From UBA2211 sp035404185 (lineage in GTDB: Bacteria; Patescibacteriota; Minisyncoccia; Minisyncoccales; Minisyncoccaceae), in contig OZ246399.1 in NCBI GenBank assembly GCA_965230985.1, positions 248,001 through 312,000 on the forward strand: DNA of 64,000 bases, read 5' to 3'. Positions 40,720 to 48,433 of this stretch are shown here, in pieces. Numbering within the stretch: position 1 is the first letter of the stretch; the number at the start of each line of letters is the position of its first letter. Under the pieces are notes generated by a model. The model was not told where the DNA came from, made no database searches, and saw only the letters and a program-made list of their open reading frames with translations. The translations under genes were made by a program, and so were the position numbers.

Positions 40720-40851
40720 ATGATGACAATTAATGAAATGAAAGATTTATGATTTGAGAGTATTTTAGGAAAAACCATTAAGGAAATAACTGGCTCGAAT
40801 TTTATCGATCGATATTCTTATAAAATTAAATTATGGATAAAGAAGATATAA
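40720..40851 (+). pseudogene. Possible decayed short gene with in-frame TGA
   Basis: From ATG 40720 a frame encodes TINEMKDL, meets TGA at 40750-40752, and continues with FESILGKTIKEITGSNF to a TAA at 40849-40851. The part after the stop looks protein-like. It may be the remnant of a small gene in the island; its end overlaps the HEPN gene start in another frame. Chance is possible. Confidence 0.25.
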
Positions 40852-41402
40852 TAGATTATTTTTTAGGGAACATATTTGAGGCGGAATCTGCCTATTATGC
40901 ATGGCGAACAAGTAAATTTATTGAAAAAAAAGAATCAATAGAACGAATCAATAAAATTAGAAGCTTACATGCAGAATTTTTTTCCATTTCAACTAAAGCT
41001 CTACTTATAATGTGGGTAATACTTATATGTCATATTGACGACAAAAGAGACGATTCTATCTCTTTAGATAAGGCAGACAAGGAGGGCTATAAAATTTTTT
41101 TTGAAGAAAATAAAAAAATAATTGAGGAAATTAAAAAAGTTAGACATAAAGTATTTGCACACAAAGAGATAAATGACGGAATTGAGAAAATAATGATTCC
41201 TCCTATTGATGAATTAGATTGTTTTTTCGAAAATTTAGAAAAGTTTTATAATGAATTAAGTTATAAAATTAAAAAATCTAGCGTAATTTTTGACAATGCT
41301 CATGATTTCGATAGGTATTTAGAAGATTTGTACGCAAATCTAGAAAGAGGAGAAAAATTAAGAATAGATGAAATTAATAAAGAATACGGAATAATATCTT
41401 AA
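40833..41402 (+). CDS. HEPN-like (AbiU2-type) protein
   Basis: The 189-residue, all-helical protein has the HEPN RNase motif RxxxxxH as KKVRHKVFAHKEIND (Arg104, His110), in the position and style of AbiU2 abortive-infection proteins. A hydrophobic helix (KALLIMWVILICHI, residues 55-68) precedes it. HEPN proteins cut RNA during phage defence or in toxin-antitoxin systems. The neighbours (Panacea-RelE, NERD, type III restriction) make a defence role likely. A weak TATAAA at 40819-40824 precedes the ATG. Confidence 0.6.
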   Translation: MDKEDIIDYFLGNIFEAESAYYAWRTSKFIEKKESIERINKIRSLHAEFFSISTKALLIMWVILICHIDDKRDDSISLDKADKEGYKIFFEENKKIIEEIKKVRHKVFAHKEINDGIEKIMIPPIDELDCFFENLEKFYNELSYKIKKSSVIFDNAHDFDRYLEDLYANLERGEKLRIDEINKEYGIIS

Positions 41403-41424
41403 TGTTAAAAAATAAACAATAAAC

Positions 41425-41784
41425 ATGCCAGCAATAAAAGTAACCAATTCTAGTAATTTTATAATTAAGAATAGTAAATTTTACGGATTTGAAACAGACA
41501 TAGAATTAGAAAATGTCGAAGGTTTTTTATCTGAGAATAATCAATTTTCTAGAGATAACAATCCTGTGTTGTTGCTTGAGAAGCTCTCTGATGAGATATC
41601 AAAATCAAAATTAGATGATTGCCTAAAACAAACATTGTCTAGAGAAATAATAGAGACATTATCATCTAGAAAAATGATTAAAGAAGAAGAAGTAAAAATA
41701 AAGAATTATATTGGTGATAAGGCTGTAGATATATTTACTCAGCTTGTAGCAGCAGTGCTAGCTGGATTGATAATTAAACCGTAA
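41425..41784 (+). CDS. Small protein: beta-helix-like N-terminus and C-terminal hydrophobic helix
   Basis: No family is recognised. In the 119-residue protein residues 3-40 have the N-S-x-F-x-I repeat pattern of a short right-handed beta-helix (NSSNFIIKNSKFYGF ... IELENVEGFLSENNQF). Residues 45-95 are helical and charged, and the end (VDIFTQLVAAVLAGLII) could enter a membrane. It follows the HEPN gene by 22 nt. The layout suggests a membrane-acting partner of the HEPN protein, which is conjecture. Confidence 0.5.
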   Translation: MPAIKVTNSSNFIIKNSKFYGFETDIELENVEGFLSENNQFSRDNNPVLLLEKLSDEISKSKLDDCLKQTLSREIIETLSSRKMIKEEEVKIKNYIGDKAVDIFTQLVAAVLAGLIIKP

Positions 41785-41789
41785 AAAAT

Positions 41790-41817
41790 GTTCCAAGTTC
41801 GTTCCATTTTCCTAGCC
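41790..41817 (+). repeat. Dispersed intergenic repeat, copy 2
   Basis: This copy has the same two GTTCCA hexamers (41790-41795 and 41801-41806) as copy 1 at 8930-8956, in the same orientation and also just behind a stop codon. Confidence 0.7.
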
Positions 41818-41876
41818 AACCAATGAGGGGCTCTAAGAGACCAAGTTACCGGTAGGGTAAGCGGTTTTTGTCTAAT

Positions 41877-41905
41877 TTGATTTAAAGGTCTATTTATCTT
41901 ATAAT
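41877..41905 (+). promoter_or_regulatory. Promoter of the type III restriction-modification operon
   Basis: TTGATT (41877-41882) and TATAAT (41900-41905) are 17 nt apart, 15 nt before the mod ATG. A weak ACCG / CGGT hairpin with TTTTTG lies just upstream (41848-41870). Confidence 0.68.
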
Positions 41906-41920
41906 GTTGTAAAGTAAATT

Positions 41921-43903
41921 ATGGATTCGTTAATATATCAATTACCTAAAATAGTAGACGAGGGAAAGAAAGAAGTTGAAAAAATACTAGAGAGACTTTC
42001 TAGTTCTAATAGATTATCATTACAAACAAATGAGTTGGTTTTGCCGTCAAAAGATAATAATAATTTGTGGAGTGGTAGAATTCCACAACAAAAAGAAAAT
42101 GATTGGATGAGTCGTTTAATATACGGAGATAATCTATTGACTATGCAGGCTCTTTTAATTGGAGACAAAGAAAGTGAACTACCGTCAATGAGGGGAAAAA
42201 TTGATTTAATATATATAGATCCTCCTTTCGATAGTAGAACGGATTATAGAACTAAAGTAAAATTACCTGGAGTAGACCTAGAGCAGAAACCCACTGTCAT
42301 TGAACAGTTTGCTTATGCTGATACCTGGAAAGATGGCACAGTTTCTTATTTAAAAATGTTATATCCTAGATTAGCATTAATGAAAGAATTGCTATCAGAA
42401 AAGGGATCTATTTATGTTCATATTGATTGGCATGTTGGACATTATGTCAAAATTTTATTGGATGATATTTTCGGTAAAAATAATTTTAAAAATGAAATAC
42501 TCGTTAATAGAATTAAAAAATCAGATAAAAATGCTAAAAGATTTAATTATGCGACTGATTCAATATTTTTTTATGGTAAGAGCCAAGAAATTAATTTTAA
42601 TTCTATAATTAAAAAATTAGAATCAATAAAGGATGGTTATTTTCATTCTTTAGACGCTCCCGGACAAGGAGACGCTAAGTATTTTTTTGGTAAACTAATA
42701 TCTCCTCCTCATGGAAGACATTGGGCATGGGAACAATCTAAGATAGACGAAGCAATAGAAAAAGGCTCGTTAAGATTAAATCCAAAAACAGAAAAACCAG
42801 AATACTGGATAGAACCAACAGATGAACAACTTTTGGATTCTAACTGGACAGACATTTCAGCATATTCTTTTAATTTTGATTATAGTACAGAAAAAAATAT
42901 CAAAGTTTTAGAAAGAATTATTAAGGCATCTTCTAGTGAGGGAGACATTGTTGCTGATTTTTTTGCTGGTTCAGGAACAACTGGATCTGTGGCCGAAAAA
43001 CTTAATAGAAAATGGATAATGGCAGACTTAGGCAAGCCAGCAAATTTAATAATGAGAAAAAGACTAATTGATCAAAATGCTAAGCCATTTTTATATCAAT
43101 CTATAGGAGATTATCAAAAAGAGGCTCTTGCTTCTTCGGGTCTTTATCGTCGAATTGGTGATTTATCTACAGTAGTAGCTCAACTTTATGGATCAATTCC
43201 TTTTACTGAAGAACAAAATCCCAATAGAAATCTTGGATATATAAAAGATAGTAGAACATTAGTAATGGTTGATTCTCCTAACAAGTTAACTGGTTTAGCC
43301 ACACTGAAAAAAGCAATTGAATATAGAAATTCATTTATGGGGGGATGGAATAAAGTTGTAGTCCTTGGTTGGAATTTTACCTACGATATTACTGAAGTGA
43401 TTCAATCTTTAAATGATAACAAGTTAGAAGTTTTAGTAATTCCACCTGATTTACTTGATCAGCTTAAAACAAAGTCTAGTTATAAAGATTTAATCGATAG
43501 TAAAAAAATTAGATTTTCTTCTTTACAGTATTTAACTTTGAAGCCAATAATTATAGAATCTATTTCTGAAGCCGAGGAAAAATTAAAGATAGAGCTAGGT
43601 GATTATGTCTTGTTGTCTCCAGACAATATTCCTCTTGATGAAAAAGATAAAGATAAACTTAAGGAGATAATAGCTAAAGATCCTCTGTCTCTAATTGAGT
43701 ATTGGAGTATTGATCCTGATTATGATGGAGAAACTTTTCGTAGTAAGTGGCAAGATTATAGAGAAAACATAGAAAATGATAGCGATCCCTATCACGTTAT
43801 TTCCAAAACATCGCTAATCGTTCTTAAAAAGAAAGATAGGAAAATTTGCGTTAAGGCAGTAGATGTTTTTGGTTTTGAAAGTATTGTAATAGAAAAATTA
43901 TAA
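41921..43903 (+). CDS. mod: Type III restriction-modification DNA methyltransferase (Mod)
   Basis: Mod methylates adenine in an asymmetric site and provides sequence recognition for the Mod-Res complex. In the 660-residue protein, DPPF (Asp100-Phe103, IDPPFDSRTDY) precedes the SAM motif FAGSG (residues 348-352, VADFFAGSGTTGS), the order of beta-class N6-adenine enzymes. The region between them is the target-recognition part, and the C-terminal 250 residues probably bind Res. The res gene follows after 4 nt. Confidence 0.9.
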   Translation: MDSLIYQLPKIVDEGKKEVEKILERLSSSNRLSLQTNELVLPSKDNNNLWSGRIPQQKENDWMSRLIYGDNLLTMQALLIGDKESELPSMRGKIDLIYIDPPFDSRTDYRTKVKLPGVDLEQKPTVIEQFAYADTWKDGTVSYLKMLYPRLALMKELLSEKGSIYVHIDWHVGHYVKILLDDIFGKNNFKNEILVNRIKKSDKNAKRFNYATDSIFFYGKSQEINFNSIIKKLESIKDGYFHSLDAPGQGDAKYFFGKLISPPHGRHWAWEQSKIDEAIEKGSLRLNPKTEKPEYWIEPTDEQLLDSNWTDISAYSFNFDYSTEKNIKVLERIIKASSSEGDIVADFFAGSGTTGSVAEKLNRKWIMADLGKPANLIMRKRLIDQNAKPFLYQSIGDYQKEALASSGLYRRIGDLSTVVAQLYGSIPFTEEQNPNRNLGYIKDSRTLVMVDSPNKLTGLATLKKAIEYRNSFMGGWNKVVVLGWNFTYDITEVIQSLNDNKLEVLVIPPDLLDQLKTKSSYKDLIDSKKIRFSSLQYLTLKPIIIESISEAEEKLKIELGDYVLLSPDNIPLDEKDKDKLKEIIAKDPLSLIEYWSIDPDYDGETFRSKWQDYRENIENDSDPYHVISKTSLIVLKKKDRKICVKAVDVFGFESIVIEKL

Positions 43904-43907
43904 CTTT

Positions 43908-46823
43908 ATGCCATCACCAATAAGTATAGGAACAAGGGATATACCATTAAAGATTGCAAAAGAATTAACTGATAAAGTTAATGCTTCTTGGGATAATGGA
44001 GAATTACTCTCAAAGGTTTCTTTAGTTACTCAGGATTTGTTAAAATTTTGGTTTAAAGAACCACATATCGAAACTAGATATATTAACTTCAATCAAGGAC
44101 AAAGACAGGCTATTTTAAATGCAATATATTTGCACGAAATTTTGAACGTTAAGGCAGTAAAGGATATTTATGAAAATATTAATCCAGACTTGCTTTCAGA
44201 AATTGATATAGTCGAATTAAAAAAAGATAAATACGAAATACCAAAATATGCCATAAAAATGGCTACTGGAACTGGGAAAACATGGGTTATGCACGCCTTG
44301 CTTATATGGCAATACCTTAATGCTAAATATGAATTAGAAAAAACAGATAAATTTACTAAAAACTTTTTATTAGTGGCTCCTGGTATTATCGTTTACGATC
44401 GCTTACTTGATGCTTATCTCGGAAAAGAAGATATTAATCAAGAAAGGCATTTTGAAGAATCTGATTTTTATAAATTTAAAGAGCTATTTGTGCCTTCTCA
44501 GTATAGAGATGATGTTTTTGGATTTGTTCAAAATAGTGTCGCCAAAAAGCATGAAATAGGAAATAAAATTACAGGAGATGGAATGATAGCCATAGCTAAT
44601 TGGCATTTATTTTTAGATAAAGAAGAAAGGGATAGTAATGATTTTCCGTTGGACGATCCCAGCTCAATCATTAAAGTATTAAGGCCTATTAGTCCTGGGG
44701 TTTCAGGCGGAAACACATTAGATTCTCTAGATGCTAATTATTTAGGAGGCAAGGAGGTAGATTTTTTATCTAATCTTAAAGATTTAATGGTAATAAATGA
44801 TGAGGCTCATCATATTCATGAAAATAAAATATACGGAGAGGTTAAAGAAGTTGAATGGCAAAAAAGTTTAAATAAAATATCAAAAAATAAAGGGAATCAA
44901 TTCATTCAAATAGATTTTTCTGCTACGCCATATGATGTTACCGGTAGCGGACAAAAAAGAGTTAAACATTATTTCCCACACATTATAGTAGATTTTGACT
45001 TAAAAGATGCTATTAGGAAGGGATTAGTTAAGATTATTGCTATCGATAAAAGAAAAGAAATAACTGATATAGTCTTAGATTATAATGCTATAAGAGAAGG
45101 CAATAATGTTATTGGATTATCAGAAGGACAGAAGTTAATGATTAGGGCCGGAATAAATAAATTAAAAATTTTAGAAAAAAATTTCATAGATTTCACTAAA
45201 GATAAGGATGGCATTTCTGATAAACATCCTAAAATGCTTATTATGTGCGAGGATACTAAAGTTACTCCATTTGTAGTAGAATTTTTGAATGAAGAGGGAT
45301 GGTCAAATGAAGATGTCATAAGAGTTGATTCTGATAAAAAGGGAGATATTTCCGAAACAGAATGGTTAGGATTAAAACAAAAATTATTTAATATAGATAA
45401 GCACGAAAAGCCCAAAATTATTGTCTCAGTTTTAATGTTAAGAGAAGGATTTGATGTAAGTAATATTTGCGTTATTGTTCCTCTGCGCTCTGCTTCAGCT
45501 CCAATATTATTAGAGCAAACTATCGGCCGCGGATTAAGACTTATGTGGCGTGAGCCAGAATTTTTAGAAATTAGACAAAGTAATCTAAAAAGATTATTAG
45601 TTGATAAAAAAGAACCAGAAAATTATATTGATTTATTGACAATTATCGAGCATCCGTCTTTTATCCAATTTTACGAAGAATTCTTAAAAGAAGGGCTTAT
45701 TGGTGAAATCGAAAAAGATCCAAAAGACAGGGAAGGAGTTCTTGGCGATATCATTAAAGTTGGGTTAAAGAAAGATTATAAAAAGTACAATTTATATTGG
45801 CCATCAATAATTAAAGACTCAGAAGAAGAGCTGATTAATGGAGACATAAATATAGAAAAATTAGAACCATTTTCAGCTTATCATTTAGAAAATCTGCAGC
45901 AATTTTTTAAAAAAGAAGGCGAAAGTTTCGTTTCAGAAGAGTTAACCGTCAAAACAAGATTTGGAGAGTACGTCGTAGATGCTAACCTATTTAAATCACA
46001 AAGCTACAATGAATATTTAGAAAAAATACTAAATGTTATTATCAATAGAATGGTAAAGGTAGGGAACAGAAAAACAAAATCTTTTCCTGTAATGCAAATT
46101 AATAATTTAGAAGTAGTCAGAGCTGTTGATAAATATATAAGAAATAGACTGTTCGATAAACCATTTGATCCATTTATCGATAATAATTGGAAAGTACTTC
46201 TTCTCAAAAATGGGATTGTTACTCAGCACATAATTAAAGAAATTGGTAAATTAATTATGGACATGCAGAATAATACCAGTATCAGTGAGGCGATAATAGA
46301 AAAAAGATATTTTTCAGAAATTACTGATTTAAGAGTTAGAGAAAATTATTCTTTAGAAATAGTCAAAACAATTTATGAAAGATTGCCGTACCCGTCAAAT
46401 AAAGGAAGACTTGAAAAGGCCTTAATGGAATATGCAGATTCTGACTCTAAAGTCGAGGCTATTATGAAGATTAATGAATATTATCATAATTTTGCCAATA
46501 TTATTTATATACGAACTGATGGATTTTTATCTTTTTATTATCCAGATTTTATTATAAAAACATCTGATAATATTTATCTTCTTGAGACAAAATCAGATAA
46601 AGATTTAAACGACCCTAATGTTAAACAGAAACAATTAGCTACCCTCGATTGGATTAAAAGAATTAATGAGCTTAAGCTAGAAGATAGAATGGATCGTAAA
46701 TGGGAATATGTTTTACTCGGGGAAACCCATTTTTATGGATTAAGAGATAATAATGCCTCCATTGATGAAATTTTTCAATTAGCAAAAATAAATGAATCTA
46801 AAGTTTTCGGTAAATTAATTTAA
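43908..46823 (+). CDS. res: Type III restriction enzyme Res subunit
   Basis: Res is the ATP-driven DNA translocase/nuclease partner of Mod. The 971-residue protein has the SF2 helicase motifs ATGTGKT (residues 119-125), DEAH (298-301), DFSATPYDVTG and IGRGLRLMWR. The C-terminal nuclease has the PD-ExK pattern: YPDFI with Asp880, then Glu893-Thr-Lys895 in LLETKSD. All expected elements are intact, so the system could be active. Confidence 0.92.
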   Translation: MPSPISIGTRDIPLKIAKELTDKVNASWDNGELLSKVSLVTQDLLKFWFKEPHIETRYINFNQGQRQAILNAIYLHEILNVKAVKDIYENINPDLLSEIDIVELKKDKYEIPKYAIKMATGTGKTWVMHALLIWQYLNAKYELEKTDKFTKNFLLVAPGIIVYDRLLDAYLGKEDINQERHFEESDFYKFKELFVPSQYRDDVFGFVQNSVAKKHEIGNKITGDGMIAIANWHLFLDKEERDSNDFPLDDPSSIIKVLRPISPGVSGGNTLDSLDANYLGGKEVDFLSNLKDLMVINDEAHHIHENKIYGEVKEVEWQKSLNKISKNKGNQFIQIDFSATPYDVTGSGQKRVKHYFPHIIVDFDLKDAIRKGLVKIIAIDKRKEITDIVLDYNAIREGNNVIGLSEGQKLMIRAGINKLKILEKNFIDFTKDKDGISDKHPKMLIMCEDTKVTPFVVEFLNEEGWSNEDVIRVDSDKKGDISETEWLGLKQKLFNIDKHEKPKIIVSVLMLREGFDVSNICVIVPLRSASAPILLEQTIGRGLRLMWREPEFLEIRQSNLKRLLVDKKEPENYIDLLTIIEHPSFIQFYEEFLKEGLIGEIEKDPKDREGVLGDIIKVGLKKDYKKYNLYWPSIIKDSEEELINGDINIEKLEPFSAYHLENLQQFFKKEGESFVSEELTVKTRFGEYVVDANLFKSQSYNEYLEKILNVIINRMVKVGNRKTKSFPVMQINNLEVVRAVDKYIRNRLFDKPFDPFIDNNWKVLLLKNGIVTQHIIKEIGKLIMDMQNNTSISEAIIEKRYFSEITDLRVRENYSLEIVKTIYERLPYPSNKGRLEKALMEYADSDSKVEAIMKINEYYHNFANIIYIRTDGFLSFYYPDFIIKTSDNIYLLETKSDKDLNDPNVKQKQLATLDWIKRINELKLEDRMDRKWEYVLLGETHFYGLRDNNASIDEIFQLAKINESKVFGKLI

Positions 46824-46890
46824 TAATTAAAACATAGATTATTTTTGTAGAATTTATTATATAAAATATTAATTAATTTGATTTATTACT

Positions 46891-47763
46891 ATGTCTTCAA
46901 ATAAAAATTTTTATCAATTTCAATTATCTTTTAAGGGAGACCTAATTGAAAATAGTGTTGATGCTTATGATGTAGCAAATACAATTTTAGCCACAAGTCA
47001 GGCTTTACATGAAATAGCAGAAATAAAATTGGGAAAAGATGCGGTAAAAGACTTAAAAATAAATATTAATGCTTTTCAAAAAGGTTCCTTAATATCAGAT
47101 TTTTTAATTTTTATAGAACAAAACAAAGAATTAGCGATTCCTTTAATTCCGTATATAAGCAATATTTATAATACAGGGAAAGATTTGTTAGATGGGCTAA
47201 ATGTTATTATCGAAATTAGAAAGATGTTAAAGGGAAAGCCAGCAAAAGAGATAAAGGCCATTGATAATAGGCATATAAAAATAGTAGGCCAAGATGATTC
47301 AACAACAACCATAAATTATTACGACTTTAGAGGTTTACAAAGTAAAACATTAATTAAGAATATAAATAAAATTGTTAAACCCTTAACCTCTGAAGATTCT
47401 TTAATCCAAAATATTGAATTATTTGATAAAGACAATAATAAAAAAATAATTGGAATTAACAAAGAAGAATCTATTTATTTCAAGGATAGTCAAGATTTTC
47501 AATTGCTAGAAGAAGTAAGGTATAAGGGAGTGATAACAAAAATAGATACAAAAGCTTGTAGTGGTTTTATGTATATAGGAAAGAGTAGGCTTTCTTTTAA
47601 TTATGATCATTCTCTTTCTCGAGAAAAATTTAACATTTTAGTAGAGTCTTTAAAAAATAAGATACAAATTTTCTTAATAGGTAAAGTGCAGATGGATTTT
47701 GAAAACAATCCTTTTCATATGCAAATTTTAGATATTGAATCTGAAATTAAATTATTCGATTAA
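46891..47763 (+). CDS. Uncharacterised protein next to the type III system
   Basis: This 290-residue protein is not confidently recognised. The N-terminal region (QLSFKGDLIENSVDAYDVANTIL ... KININAFQKGSLISDF, each part separate) resembles a family of bacterial proteins of unknown function that carry a GSL/GSF motif. A hydrophobic stretch (LAIPLIPYISNIY, residues 91-103) is present, and the C-terminal half is beta-rich (YKGVITKIDTKACSGFMYIG). It lies 67 nt behind res on the same strand and may be an accessory defence gene. Confidence 0.5.
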   Translation: MSSNKNFYQFQLSFKGDLIENSVDAYDVANTILATSQALHEIAEIKLGKDAVKDLKININAFQKGSLISDFLIFIEQNKELAIPLIPYISNIYNTGKDLLDGLNVIIEIRKMLKGKPAKEIKAIDNRHIKIVGQDDSTTTINYYDFRGLQSKTLIKNINKIVKPLTSEDSLIQNIELFDKDNNKKIIGINKEESIYFKDSQDFQLLEEVRYKGVITKIDTKACSGFMYIGKSRLSFNYDHSLSREKFNILVESLKNKIQIFLIGKVQMDFENNPFHMQILDIESEIKLFD

Positions 47764-47801
47764 TTTTTATATATTAGCGATTAGATTTTTTGTTTGATTT
47801 A

Positions 47802-47830
47802 TTGCTCTCCTTCTCAAAATCTGCTATTTT
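47802..47830 (+). promoter_or_regulatory. Promoter of the phosphatase-ileS operon
   Basis: TTGCTC (47802-47807) and TATTTT (47825-47830) are 17 nt apart. The predicted transcription start is the A of the ATG at 47837. Confidence 0.45.
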
Positions 47831-47836
47831 TAACGT

Positions 47837-48433
47837 ATGAAACTTAACCTCAAAAACAGGTATTTTTTCTTAAGGCACGGCCAAAATAATCATCAGGCTG
47901 AGCACAAAGATATAATATATATATGGCCCGATGGTAATCCTCCATATTGTTTAACTGAACAAGGAAAAAAGGAAGCAAAAAAAGCAGGAGAAACATTAAA
48001 ACAAGACAAAATTGATTGCCTTTTTTCGTCAGATATTTTACGATGTCGAGAAACAGCTAAAATAGTAGCTGAAATCATTAATTATGATATCGATAAGATT
48101 ATATATGATACGAGGCTCCGGGACTTGAATTGGGGAGCTTTTGGGGGTAAAACTAAAGAAGAGTATTGGAATTTCTATAACAATGATCGAATGAAAGCTT
48201 TTAATACAGCCATTCCAAACGGAGAATCATGGAATCAATGTAAAGAAAGAATGATTAGGCTTTTAAATGAAATTGAAGAAGAATTTGAAGACAAGAATAT
48301 CCTCATCGTTTCTCATGGTGATCCTATATGGCTTCTAGAAGGATACATCAAAGGATTAGATAATCAGACTCTATTAGAAAAAAGAAAAGAAATATTACCA
48401 AATACAGGAGAGATTAAAAAAATACATGAATAA
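47837..48433 (+). CDS. Histidine phosphatase (phosphoglycerate-mutase-like)
   Basis: The 198-residue protein has the catalytic FLRHGQNNHQ near the N-terminus and the second histidine in LIVSHGDPIWLLEGY; SSDILRCRETAKIV provides the phosphate-pocket arginine. The family includes phosphoglycerate mutases and many phosphatases. Co-transcription with ileS (8-nt overlap) does not point to a glycolytic role, so the substrate is left open. Confidence 0.85.
   Translation: MKLNLKNRYFFLRHGQNNHQAEHKDIIYIWPDGNPPYCLTEQGKKEAKKAGETLKQDKIDCLFSSDILRCRETAKIVAEIINYDIDKIIYDTRLRDLNWGAFGGKTKEEYWNFYNNDRMKAFNTAIPNGESWNQCKERMIRLLNEIEEEFEDKNILIVSHGDPIWLLEGYIKGLDNQTLLEKRKEILPNTGEIKKIHE

Noticed and set aside
40750..40752. 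TGA reassigned as a sense codon, as in some CPR groups
   Set aside because: atpF, the EndoQ-preceding gene, smpB, metG and others end in TGA, several in ATGA overlaps, and their neighbours are full length without TGA readthrough.
8930..41817. The two GTTCCA repeats as attachment sites bounding a mobile element
   Set aside because: The 33 kb between them is core housekeeping and metabolic genes, with no integrase or transposase.
41800..41880. Possible tRNA or structured RNA in the gap before mod
   Set aside because: No cloverleaf, T arm or acceptor stem could be formed; only a weak 4-bp hairpin with a T run is present.
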